A stretch of 64,000 nucleotides of DNA, taken from NCBI GenBank assembly GCA_910587245.1, contig CAJULX010000010.1:5220-69219 (forward strand), written 5' to 3'. Positions 57,991 to 64,000 of the stretch are shown piece by piece. The notes beneath the pieces are model-generated. The model worked only from the letters and a program-made list of their open reading frames with translations, searched no databases and had not been told where the DNA came from. This DNA is from Candidatus Gastranaerophilales bacterium (GTDB lineage: Bacteria > Cyanobacteriota > Vampirovibrionia > Gastranaerophilales > Gastranaerophilaceae). The position numbers and the translations under genes were made by a program. The stretch's first letter is position 1. Every line of letters starts with the position of its first letter.

Positions 57991-58560
57991 ATGGGTATTT
58001 TTATAAGAACTTTAATTGTAACCGTTATTTTTTGTTTAGGGTATTTTGCGTGGGTTTATTTTTCAAAAGAGGCTTTCAGCCCTGAACTGCAAATAACGGG
58101 TGAAGCTAAAAATGTTGTGGTTCAAGATAAGACACCTGAAGAAACCTCTGAAACCGAAAATAAAATGAAAGATATAAAAATTGCTTTTTTAACAGGTGAG
58201 AATACCGTTGAATATGTTTCAAGAAAAGCAAAAAATAAAACCTTATACAGTGCCTTGGGCTTGCTTTTAAAAGGACCAAGCGAAGAAGAAAAAGCTCATG
58301 GAATTTTTACTGAAATTCCCTCAAATGCGCGTCTTATCTCTGTTAAGAAAGATGAAGCCGATAATTCCATAATTATTAATTTGACTCAAGAATTTGGTGA
58401 GGGCGGCGGTACACAGTCAATTCAGGCCAGACTGGATCAAATTGTTAAGACTGTAAATGCTAATGCAGGACACATTCCCGTTTACCTTTATTTGGATGGT
58501 AAAAAGGCGCAATATCTCGGAGGAGAAGGGATTTATATTGAGCAGCCTATAAACAGATAA
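57991..58560 (+). CDS. GerMN-domain exported protein
   Basis: 189 residues. One N-terminal helix (RTLIVTVIFCLGYFAWVYF) that may be a signal anchor, a disordered Glu/Thr segment, then a GerMN domain from residue 65: NTVEYVSRKAKN, LYSALGLLLKGPSEEEKAHGIFTEIPSNARL, IINLTQEFGEGGGTQSIQARLDQIVKTVN, PVYLYLDGK. GerMN domains are extracytoplasmic and found near peptidoglycan enzymes. It ends the infB-rbfA-truB block. Confidence 0.87.
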   Translation: MGIFIRTLIVTVIFCLGYFAWVYFSKEAFSPELQITGEAKNVVVQDKTPEETSETENKMKDIKIAFLTGENTVEYVSRKAKNKTLYSALGLLLKGPSEEEKAHGIFTEIPSNARLISVKKDEADNSIIINLTQEFGEGGGTQSIQARLDQIVKTVNANAGHIPVYLYLDGKKAQYLGGEGIYIEQPINR

Positions 58561-58564
58561 TTCT

Positions 58565-58599
58565 AAATATCAAATCCGGGTTCAAATTTGATATTTATA
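58565..58599 (+). terminator. Hairpin after the GerMN gene
   Basis: AAATATCAAAT and ATTTGATATTT flank a 13-nt loop just after the stop. A T-rich run follows; a likely terminator of the long upstream block. Confidence 0.65.
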
Positions 58600-58650
58600 T
58601 TTAAATGTGATATTATTTTAATGTTTTAAGTTGTTTATATCATTATATAG

Positions 58651-58665
58651 TTGTTTTATCGTAAA
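58651..58665 (+). repeat. Leader box copy 1 (TTGTTTTATCGTAAA)
   Basis: An exact 15-nt match to 62732-62746 in front of the pilin gene. Both copies lie shortly before a start codon and are on the same strand, one on each side of the cassette array. GGTTAC also follows each box. Confidence 0.7.
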
Positions 58666-58675
58666 AAGGTTACCA

Positions 58676-58777
58676 ATGAAAAAAAACTTGCGGTGTTCTA
58701 TGCAAAGATTTCCGTTTTTTAACGCAGTTAAAAAAAGCCTGCCCAACCGGGTAATATCAAGTTGCGCTGTTTTATGA
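58676..58777 (+). pseudogene. 33-codon remnant resembling a pilin-gene 5' end
   Basis: The frame MKKNLRCSMQRFPFFNAVKK... ends after 33 codons. Its upstream box is shared with the pilin gene, AAGG is 8 nt before the ATG, and both products start MKK with an early Cys. No prepilin FxxxE segment follows. I read it as a decayed copy of the pilin 5' region, or a leader peptide. Confidence 0.4.
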
Positions 58778-58833
58778 TGAACTTAATCGTAGGCGCAATT
58801 TTGATTGAGCAGATTTAAGATAAACAATTTCTC

Positions 58834-58866
58834 GAGGTGATTTTTATTAAAAGCACCTCTTTTTTT
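58834..58866 (+). terminator. Terminator after the 33-codon frame
   Basis: GAGGTG ... CACCTC with a long A/T loop and a run of seven T. It ends any transcript from the box at 58651 before the cassette array. Confidence 0.85.
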
Positions 58867-59004
58867 AAATAAAATTTATAACTATTATATTTTACAATAC
58901 TTTTTTATTTGCGCACAGTACATTTTAAGTATAAAACTTGAAATTTACACTGCATAATTTTTTATTGAGCACTTAATATGAAGGGTATATTTTGCTTATT
59001 TTTT

Positions 59005-59271
59005 CTAAAGCCAAAACATATTGCGAACTGAACCAAAGTGCGTGTTTGTGTTGCTGCCGTCTGTCCACGTGGTAGCGCAGAACCTGCTCCAATACCATCC
59101 GCCTCCATTCAAGTAGTAAGCTGTATATGCCTTACCACCGTCTGTGCAGTTAGTGGTGTCGGTATAGGCCGTAGAAGACCATACGTGGTACGGGTTCCAA
59201 GCCTGCTTACTTGCGCTGATACCCTGGTTCGGACAGTGCGGCGTACCGCTCACGCTGGAGTTGTTACACAA
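59005..59271 (-). pseudogene. Silent cassette 1
   Basis: Encodes SSVSGTPHCPNQGISASKQ, WNPYHVWSSTAYTD, YYLNGGGW, RFCATTWTDGSNTN and THFGSVRNMFWL, then TAG. The conserved C-x-F-G-F end is changed to N-M-F-W-L. No ribosome binding site; the only possible start is an internal TTG. It is the cassette farthest from the pilin gene. Confidence 0.8.
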
Positions 59272-59338
59272 GTAATTGAGAGATTTCTTGTCTTTTATAA
59301 TAAATTTTTCATTAAAAAGAAAACTTAAGCAATTTTTT

Positions 59339-59413
59339 GCTATCTCCCGACGGGTTAGAAAAGTGCCTTAAATCTGTCTGTGCTCGTAAGCGCAAACACT
59401 CTTTTAAAGGCAC
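59339..59413 (-). repeat. Hairpin element H1
   Basis: On the plus strand: GCTATCTCCCGACGGGTT, outer stem GTGCCTTAAA/TTTAAAGGCAC, inner stem CTGTGCTC... closing a CGTAAG-type loop, then CACTC. It separates cassettes 1 and 2. Confidence 0.75.
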
Positions 59414-59466
59414 TTTTAAAAAAGCAAAATATACTATAAAAATATAACATAAAAAGAAACTTATTT

Positions 59467-59720
59467 TTATTCAAAGCCAAAACGACAACGAACTGAACCA
59501 AAGTGTGTCCAGCCATCAGTTTTCGTGGTAGCGCAGAACCAATTGACCGCCCAGGTGGTACCATCCAGATAGTGAGTCCTGTAAGCCGCCCCGCTGTCCG
59601 CGCAGTTACTGTGTGTATAGGGCGTAGAAGACCATACGTGGTACGGGTGGTGATTCTGCTTACTTGCGCTGATATACTGGTACGGACAGTGTGGTGTCGA
59701 GACATTTGTATTTTTGCCTC
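59467..59720 (-). pseudogene. Silent cassette 2
   Basis: Encodes STPHCPYQYISASKQNHH, PYHVWSSTPYTHSNC, AAYRTHYLDGTTW, WFCATTKTDGW and THFGSVRCRFGFE, then TAA. It has the short form of the loop between F-C-A-T-T and F-G-S-V. No start signal. Confidence 0.8.
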
Positions 59721-59801
59721 TAAAATTTTAAGAAGAATTTTTTATTTTTCGTTAAATTTTTTAACAAAAAACCTTTATTTTAAGCAATCTTAATAAAAAT
59801 T

Positions 59802-59868
59802 GCTATCTTCTGACGGGTTGAATCCCTTATCTGTCTGTATCCTTAAATACAGACACTCTATTAGGGAT
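59802..59868 (-). repeat. Hairpin element H2
   Basis: GCTATCTTCTGACGGGTT, outer stem ATCCCTTA/TATTAGGGAT, inner stem TCTGTAT/ATACAGA around CCTTAA, then CACTC. It separates cassettes 2 and 3. Confidence 0.8.
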
Positions 59869-59896
59869 AAAGTTTCTTTTTTTAAGATATAAACCT

Positions 59897-60135
59897 TTTT
59901 AAAGCCAAAACAACAACGAACTGACCCAAAGTGCGTGTAGCCATTGCTTGCCCACGTGGTAGCGCAGAACCCATTGATAGCCCAGCTCGTACCATCTAAG
60001 TACCAAGCGTAGTAAGCCTTACCGCTGTCCGTACAGTTACTGCTTGTAAAGGCCGTAGAAGACCATATATGGTTCGGGTGCTGATTCTGCTTACTTGCGC
60101 TGATACCCTGAGCCGGACAGTAAGATGTTGCATTT
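59897..60135 (-). pseudogene. Silent cassette 3
   Basis: Encodes CPAQGISASKQNQH, PNHIWSSTAFTSSNC, SGKAYYAWYLDGTSW, GFCATTWASNGY and THFGSVRCCFGF. The frame has no stop at the homology end and reads through H2 before stopping, which argues against it being a working gene. Confidence 0.8.
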
Positions 60136-60226
60136 TAAAAGAAGAATTCTTTTTTGGCAGGTAAAATTATTCACCTGTCAAACTATAATATTAAGCTGTA
60201 AAATCTCTTATAATTTTAATTTTACT

Positions 60227-60302
60227 GCTATCTTCCGACGGGTTAAAAAGCTCATAAATCTGCTGTTATCCTTAAATAACAGCACTCTTTTAAAATGAGC
60301 TT
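60227..60302 (-). repeat. Hairpin element H3
   Basis: GCTATCTTCCGACGGGTT, outer stem AAGCTCAT/ATGAGCTT, inner stem CTGTTAT/ATAACAG around CCTTAA, then CACTC. It separates cassettes 3 and 4. Confidence 0.8.
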
Positions 60303-60357
60303 ATAGGTTTATTTTGTATTAATTGCTTTTTACAATAAGTTATTTAGTTTTCAATTT

Positions 60358-60625
60358 TCATATTTTGTGAAACATATTTTCTTCAAAGCCAAAACTACAA
60401 CGAACTGATCCAAAGTTTGTGTAGCCATTTGTATGCGTGGTAGCGCAGAATCCGCCCAAACTCCAGCTCGTACCATTTAAGTTCCAAGCGTAGTAAGCCT
60501 TACCGCTGTCCGTACAGTTAGAAGTAGACCAACTATTTGTATAGGCCGTAGAAGTCCATATGTAGTTCGGATACTGGGCCTGCTTACTTGCGCTGATAAG
60601 CTGATGCGGACTGCTTTTACAGATT
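60358..60625 (-). pseudogene. Silent cassette 4
   Basis: Encodes SPHQLISASKQAQY, PNYIWTSTAYTNSWSTSNC (an insertion of about four residues), SGKAYYAWNLNGTSW, GFCATTHTNGY and TNFGSVRCSFGF, ending NMFHKI. It lacks the S-V-S-G-x-P-x-C start; its 5' flank shares a 25-nt block with that of cassette 7. Confidence 0.8.
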
Positions 60626-60714
60626 ATAAAAGCTACACGGAAGAATTTTTCATTATTCTGCAAATTCTTTGCAAATTAATGTTCCTGAATTTTTAAGAAT
60701 ATTAAGCAATTTTT

Positions 60715-60780
60715 GCTATCCTCCGACGGGTTGAAGTTCCTTTACCTGCCTGTACCCGTAAGTACAAAACACTCAAAAGG
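60715..60780 (-). repeat. Hairpin element H4
   Basis: GCTATCCTCCGACGGGTT, a weak outer stem CCTTT/AAAGG, inner stem TGTAC/GTACA around CCGTAA, then CACTC. It separates cassettes 4 and 5. Confidence 0.7.
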
Positions 60781-60799
60781 CATGCTTCACATTTTGAAA

Positions 60800-61080
60800 T
60801 TAAGGCGACCTTATAAAGCCAAAACAACAACGAACTGACCCAAAGTGCGTGTAGCCGGGTTCCGTAGGGTGTGTGCTCACGATTGTGGTAGCGCAGAACC
60901 CGCCCAGAACCATGCTTGTACCATTCAAGCCGTAAGTGCGGTATGTTGTACCGCCTGTGCAATTGGCAGTGTCAGTATAGGTCGTAGAAGTCCATATGTG
61001 GCTCGGCCACTGACTCTGCTTACTTGCGCTTATGTTCTGTGCCGGACAGTATGGTACACCGCTCACGATAGTGTGGCTAC
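60800..61080 (-). pseudogene. Silent cassette 5, closest to the expressed copy
   Basis: Encodes IVSGVPYCPAQNISASKQ, PSHIWTSTTYTDTANC, GGTTYRTYGLNGTSMVLGG, FCATTIVSTHPTEPGY and THFGSVRCCFGF, then TAA after IRSP. The Y-R-T-Y-G-L-N-G-T-S-M-V-L-G-G segment is identical in protein to the pilin gene at 63840-63890. A long form of the last loop. Confidence 0.82.
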
Positions 61081-61161
61081 ACCCACTTTGCGGAAGAATT
61101 TTTTTTCATGACGGAAAATTTTTCCCGACCCAATTTTGCAATTATTAAGCAAATCTTTTTT

Positions 61162-61237
61162 GCTATCTTCCGACGGGTTATAAGGCGCTTGAATCTGTTT
61201 GTATCCTTAAATACAAACACTCCTTCATTTTGCCCTT
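61162..61237 (-). repeat. Hairpin element H5
   Basis: GCTATCTTCCGACGGGTT, outer stem AAGGCGCTTGAA/TTCATTTTGCCCTT (bulged), inner stem TTTGTAT/ATACAAA around CCTTAA, then CACTC. It separates cassettes 5 and 6. Confidence 0.8.
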
Positions 61238-61243
61238 TTATTC

Positions 61244-61525
61244 TAAAGCCAAAACGAAAACGAACTGAACCAAAGGTCGTGTAGCCTGGTGCTGTTGCGT
61301 TCGTGCTCGCATATGTGGTATCGCAGAACCAACCAAGCTTCATACTTGAGCCGTCCAGATACCAGATATGGTACGTAAGACCGCCACCACTACACTTGCT
61401 CGTGTCAATATAAGTCGTAGAAGACCATAAGTGGTTCGGGTACTGACGCTGCTTACTTGCGCTGATACCCTGTGACGGACAGTACGGTACATTGCCTGCA
61501 CTAAGCTGTCGCACTTTATACCGCC
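61244..61525 (-). pseudogene. Silent cassette 6
   Basis: Encodes NVPYCPSQGISASKQRQY, PNHLWSSTTYIDTSKC, GLTYHIWYLDGSSM, WFCDTTYASTNATAPGY and TTFGSVRFRFGF. The frame continues through H5. It abuts cassette 7 with no hairpin between them, the only such junction in the array. Confidence 0.78.
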
Positions 61526-61529
61526 TTTG

Positions 61530-61877
61530 CTACTTTTTTATTCTAAAGCCAAAACAACAACGAACTGATCCAAAGTGCGTGTTGCCATTTGTGTTCGTGG
61601 TAGCGCAGAACCCATTGAGTGCCCAGCTCGTACCGTCTAAGCGCCAAGCGTAGTAAGCCTTACCGCTGTCCGTACAATTACTTGATGTATAGGCCGTAGA
61701 AGACCATATGTGGTTCGGGTACTGATTCTGCTTACTTGCGCTCGGCCACTGTGCCGGACAGTACGGTATACCGCTCACGCTAGAGTAGCTACACCAGCTC
61801 ATTTTAGAAGAATTTTCCTTCAAACCGATGAAATTTTCATCAGCTGAAGTTCCTGAATTTTCAAGAATATTAAGCAT
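61530..61877 (-). pseudogene. Silent cassette 7
   Basis: Encodes SYSSVSGIPYCPAQ, SASKQNQY, PNHIWSSTAYTSSNC, SGKAYYAWRLDGTSW, GFCATTNTNGN and THFGSVRCCFGFRIKK, then stop. The frame is open upstream to an ATG at 61877 (MLNILENSGT...), the longest of the cassettes, but without signal sequence or clear ribosome binding site. Confidence 0.78.
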
Positions 61878-61897
61878 TTTTATGATTTACAAAAACT

Positions 61898-61970
61898 GCT
61901 ATCTTCTGACGGGTTAGAATATACCTGAATGTCTGCCTGCGCCCTTGAGCACAGGCACTCTTTTTTCAGG
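61898..61970 (-). repeat. Hairpin element H6
   Basis: GCTATCTTCTGACGGGTT, outer stem CCTGAA/TTCAGG, inner stem GCCTG(C)GC/GC(A)CAGGC around CCTTGA, then CACTC. It separates cassettes 7 and 8. Confidence 0.78.
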
Positions 61971-62119
61971 CTGATTTTTTTTAATTTTTTAGAAAAGTTT
62001 GGAAAAAAGTTAAGTTTTTATCGCTTTTTTATCTCCTCCTTTTTGTTACAAAACTACATACAAGTCTGAATTTTTAGTTTTAACTCAACATGGCAAGAAC
62101 TTTTTGTCTTTATAAAACT

Positions 62120-62341
62120 TTATCTTCCAAAGCCAAAACTACAACGAACTGACCCATACTGCGTGTAGCCGGGTGCAGGTGTATACGTGCTCGCAAGCGT
62201 GGTAGCGCAGAACCCGCCTGCACCCCAGCTGGTACCATTCAAGCCGTAAGCGCGGTAAGCCGCGCTGCCTGTACAAACCTCCGTACTATAGGTCGTAGAA
62301 GTCCATACGTGGGCCAGGTGCTGTTTTTGTTTTTCCTCCAA
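62120..62341 (-). pseudogene. Silent cassette 8, 5'-truncated
   Basis: Encodes HLAHVWTSTTYSTEVC, AAYRAYGLNGTSWGAGGFC, ATTLASTYTPAPGY and TQYGSVRCSFGFGR, then stop. The C-P-x-Q and S-A-S-K-Q part is missing. Its A-T-T-L-A-S-T-Y-T-P-x-P-G-Y loop equals that of the pilin gene except one residue. Confidence 0.78.
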
Positions 62342-62492
62342 AGTAAAAATTGCTGAATTATTTTATTTTTACCATATAAAAGCCAAAGAATTAGAAACCA
62401 AATCAATAAACGTATCTTTATATCATTATTGAAAGGTTGCTCAAAATCCCATTTTTCTTTAATGAAATTTTGTGCCCTAAGCCCCACAGGGA

Positions 62493-62557
62493 GCTATCTT
62501 TGGACGGGTTGAAAAATCTTCTCTGTTAACACCCTTAAGCATTAACACTCCAAGAAA
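62493..62557 (-). repeat. Hairpin element H7
   Basis: GCTATCTTTGGACGGGTT, a short outer stem TCTT/AAGA, inner stem GTTAA/TTAAC around a CCCTTAAG loop, then CACTC. The array-end copy, nearest the pilin gene. Confidence 0.68.
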
Positions 62558-62629
62558 TAAAGTTTTACATTTTAGTACTTTAGCCCTTTTAACGCGTTTA
62601 GTCAATATTCTTCACAAAATGTTACATTA

Positions 62630-62657
62630 TTGAAAATAGATTTCAATATGGTATACT
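62630..62657 (+). promoter_or_regulatory. Promoter of the pilin-like gene
   Basis: TTGAAA at 62630-62635, a 16-nt spacer, TATACT at 62652-62657, giving a leader of about 110 nt. Confidence 0.6.
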
Positions 62658-62731
62658 TCATAAAAGAAAAGTTGGAAAACATTTTTGATGTTTCTCGCTT
62701 ATGTGCGCGGGAAATATTTAAAAAAGTTAAG

Positions 62732-62770
62732 TTGTTTTATCGTAAATAGTTTACACAAGGTTACATGTAA
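62732..62770 (+). promoter_or_regulatory. Leader box copy 2 and TTACATGTAA palindrome
   Basis: TTGTTTTATCGTAAA repeats the box at 58651. A perfect 10-bp palindrome TTACATGTAA (62761-62770) ends 2 nt before the start codon, over the ribosome-binding region. A repressor or RNA-level control site is plausible. Confidence 0.5.
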
Positions 62771-62772
62771 GT

Positions 62773-64000
62773 ATGAAAAAAGTTATTTTTTCGCATGCCA
62801 AAAATATTGCATGCAAAAATTGCGGCTCAAAACGTCGCAAAGCATTTTCACTTGTTGAAATGCTGATGGCTCTTCTGGTAGCTTCGTTATTGCTTGCGGC
62901 TCTTGCCCCTGTAATGACAAGAAAAATGACAGAGGATAAAGTCAATGTTTCGGGTAGTTTAACTGACAGTATCTACCATGAGTACAAGGTTTTTACAAAC
63001 CTCACAACAGGAGATGGCAATAGTGCTAATAAAGAGTACGAATTCGAATTTCCACCAAACACCGATGAAACGGATGCTACGAGATTCGGTGCGATTATAG
63101 TTGCAGGGGGTGGCGGAGGTGCCGGCGCAGCTGCTTCTGATGTCAGAGGGCCAAAAACCCTTTCTTTTAATCAGGGCAATGCGGGAGGCTCTACCTCTTC
63201 TACAACAAGCGCTGTGTCATTGCCTTCGTATACCGATTACAGATTTAACAGGTATACGGATTCAATAAAGCTGACTATTGTTAGCGGCGCAGGCGGCGGC
63301 GGCGGCGGAAACGGCGTGACTAAGACGGAAACACCGGAACTTAGTCAATCCGTTTGCGCGGGCTATGGTATGGGAAAAACAGATACCACGGGGCATGTTG
63401 GTACTGTTAATTCTCCGCTTATCGTCTACGATTCAGCTAATAATATGTGCGTCTCAGCGTATAATCAGATTTCTTCAGGTACAAGGACTTCTCCAAGTCC
63501 GAGCCAGCCATATTGTACAACCTATTCATACAGTGGTTTTTCTACGCCGATTTGTATGAAAGATGGTGCGTTTAATGCGTGCAACGCATTTAAGACGGCC
63601 ATGGGCGGAAATATGAATTGGAGATTGCCTACGCAGACTGAGCAGTCAAAATGGACAGCGACGTTTGTTGGAAGAACAATTGCGGCAGGCGGTCTAGGTG
63701 GGTGTAACCACTCCAGCGTGAGCGGTACACCGCACTGTCCGCATCAGCTTATCAGCGCAAGTAAGCAGGTTCACGATCCGTACCACATATGGTCTTCTAC
63801 GACCTATACTGACACTGCCTTTTGCACAGGCGGTACGACATACCGCACTTACGGCTTGAATGGTACGAGCATGGTTCTGGGCGGGTTCTGCGCTACCACG
63901 CTTGCGAGCACGTATACACCTGTACCCGGCTACACACACTTTGGTTCAGTTCGTTGTGTTTTGGGGGCCGAACCAACTCAGGTCTTTAACTCTTTCTCCG
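62773..64000 (+). CDS. Pilin-like protein with variable FISUMP/C-type-lectin-like C-terminus (3' end beyond window)
   Basis: About 409 codons are open to the window end. A basic, Cys-containing leader (MKKVIFSHAKNIACKNCGSKRRK) precedes the prepilin-peptidase site A-FSLVEMLMALL and a hydrophobic helix ending LAPVMTRKM, as in type IV pilins and pseudopilins, with Ala instead of Gly before the cut. The middle has two Gly runs (VAGGGGGAGAAAS, SGAGGGGGGNG). From about residue 270 lies a FISUMP-type domain: CNAFKTAMGGNMNWRLPTQTEQSKW, then the cassette-homologous part CNHSSVSGTPHCPHQ ... SASKQ ... HIWSSTTYT ... FCATT ... THFGSVRC. The protein continues as VLGAEPTQVF, unlike the cassettes. Likely a surface-exposed variable adhesin or pilus-tip subunit. 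Confidence 0.82.
   Translation, partial: MKKVIFSHAKNIACKNCGSKRRKAFSLVEMLMALLVASLLLAALAPVMTRKMTEDKVNVSGSLTDSIYHEYKVFTNLTTGDGNSANKEYEFEFPPNTDETDATRFGAIIVAGGGGGAGAAASDVRGPKTLSFNQGNAGGSTSSTTSAVSLPSYTDYRFNRYTDSIKLTIVSGAGGGGGGNGVTKTETPELSQSVCAGYGMGKTDTTGHVGTVNSPLIVYDSANNMCVSAYNQISSGTRTSPSPSQPYCTTYSYSGFSTPICMKDGAFNACNAFKTAMGGNMNWRLPTQTEQSKWTATFVGRTIAAGGLGGCNHSSVSGTPHCPHQLISASKQVHDPYHIWSSTTYTDTAFCTGGTTYRTYGLNGTSMVLGGFCATTLASTYTPVPGYTHFGSVRCVLGAEPTQVFNSFS

Larger units (their letters stand above)
58998..62580 (-). repeat. Array of eight silent FISUMP/lectin-like cassettes and seven hairpin elements
   Basis: All cassettes read on the minus strand, opposite to the pilin gene at 62773. Most share C-P-x-Q-x-x-S-A-S-K-Q, then P-x-H-I/V-W-S/T-S-T, a C-T/S-x-G segment, L-D/N-G-T-S-W/M, F-C-A/D-T-T, and F-G-S-V-R-C-x-F-G-F. 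None has a signal peptide or a convincing start. Between cassettes, except between numbers 6 and 7, lies a hairpin element of about 65-75 nt. Array length is about 3.6 kb. The parts are listed separately. Confidence 0.85.

Noticed and set aside
58676..58866. Riboswitch upstream of the cassette array
   Set aside because: The hairpin plus T-run at 58834 is an ordinary terminator, and I could not match a known aptamer core in the preceding sequence.
59355..61111. Alternative-frame open frames across the cassettes, such as 59355-59705, 60702-60962 and 59038-59328
   Set aside because: They read the conserved lectin-like segments in other frames and have no homology or start signals; shadows of the cassettes.
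58998..62580. CRISPR array
   Set aside because: Repeats are about 70 nt with covarying stems and the 'spacers' are homologous 220-290 bp coding segments, not unique 30-40 nt spacers; no cas genes.
58998..62580. True chromosomal integron
   Set aside because: Cassettes in one orientation with a folded element each look integron-like, but no intI gene is in the window and the elements lack clear paired GTTRRRY/RYYYAAC ends. Kept only as a hypothesis.

Overview
The window is AT-rich bacterial chromosome, densely packed, with short operons, five tRNA genes and many hairpin-plus-T-run terminators. The gene set suggests an anaerobic, fermentative, cell-walled bacterium: the [FeFe]-hydrogenase maturase HydF, a PPi-dependent phosphofructokinase, an NfnA-like flavoprotein, DacB, DgkA, UDP-galactopyranose mutase and many surface-glycan glycosyltransferases. 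The DnaK N-terminus looks cyanobacterial, and several hypothetical proteins share an N-terminal F-(K/R)-G motif. My best guess is a gut member of Gastranaerophilales (Vampirovibrionia, 'Melainabacteria'). This is inference from gene content and protein style, not a phylogeny.

Layout. 0-5.7 kb: XRE regulator, GT2 glycosyltransferase, tRNA-Cys, WG-repeat exported protein, a large protein with papain-like motifs, a TOPRIM protein and a ribbon-helix-helix regulator. 5.8-14.4 kb: hydF, a secreted alpha-amylase-like protein, the operon pgpH-ybeY-dgkA, rpsT, a UbiE-type methyltransferase and an orphan histidine kinase with a TPR partner. 14.5-24.5 kb: dnaK, an Asn-rich protein, an NfnA-like subunit, two separate LeuC-type dehydratase large subunits, a nitrilase, dacB and a patatin. 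24.6-31.8 kb: tRNA-Met, WbsX and GT9 glycan genes, tRNA-Pro, a radical SAM protein, a GNAT-like protein and rpsL-rpsG. 31.9-43.3 kb: ndk-tgt, mscL-ychF-lipoprotein, an FHA protein, pfp, tRNA-Gly, a glycosyltransferase/Glf cluster and tRNA-Ala. 43.4-58.6 kb: a long plus-strand block of housekeeping genes: def-fmt-aroH and two M16 peptidases, a TPR protein, two peptide-ABC permeases, MgtC, infB-rbfA-truB and a GerMN protein.

58.6-64.0 kb is the unusual part. A plus-strand gene starting at 62773 and running off the window encodes a pilin-like protein. It has a prepilin-type N-terminus, a glycine-rich middle and a C-terminal FISUMP/C-type-lectin-like domain. Upstream of it, in the opposite orientation, lie eight promoterless fragments (about 220-290 bp) of just the variable C-terminal domain. 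They are separated by seven copies of a roughly 65-75 nt element with a conserved flank and loop but covarying stems. This looks like a reservoir of silent cassettes for diversifying a surface pilin-like adhesin. The hairpin elements are either structured RNA or folded-DNA recombination sites. No reverse transcriptase, integrase or invertase is visible in the window, so the mechanism (gene conversion, integron-like shuffling or a diversity-generating retroelement) is open.

A second unexplained pattern: tRNA-Pro and tRNA-Ala are each preceded by an 82-84 nt segment. It starts with a copy of that tRNA's own 5' end, continues with a shared hairpin, and ends with a 7-nt stretch complementary to the tRNA D-arm.
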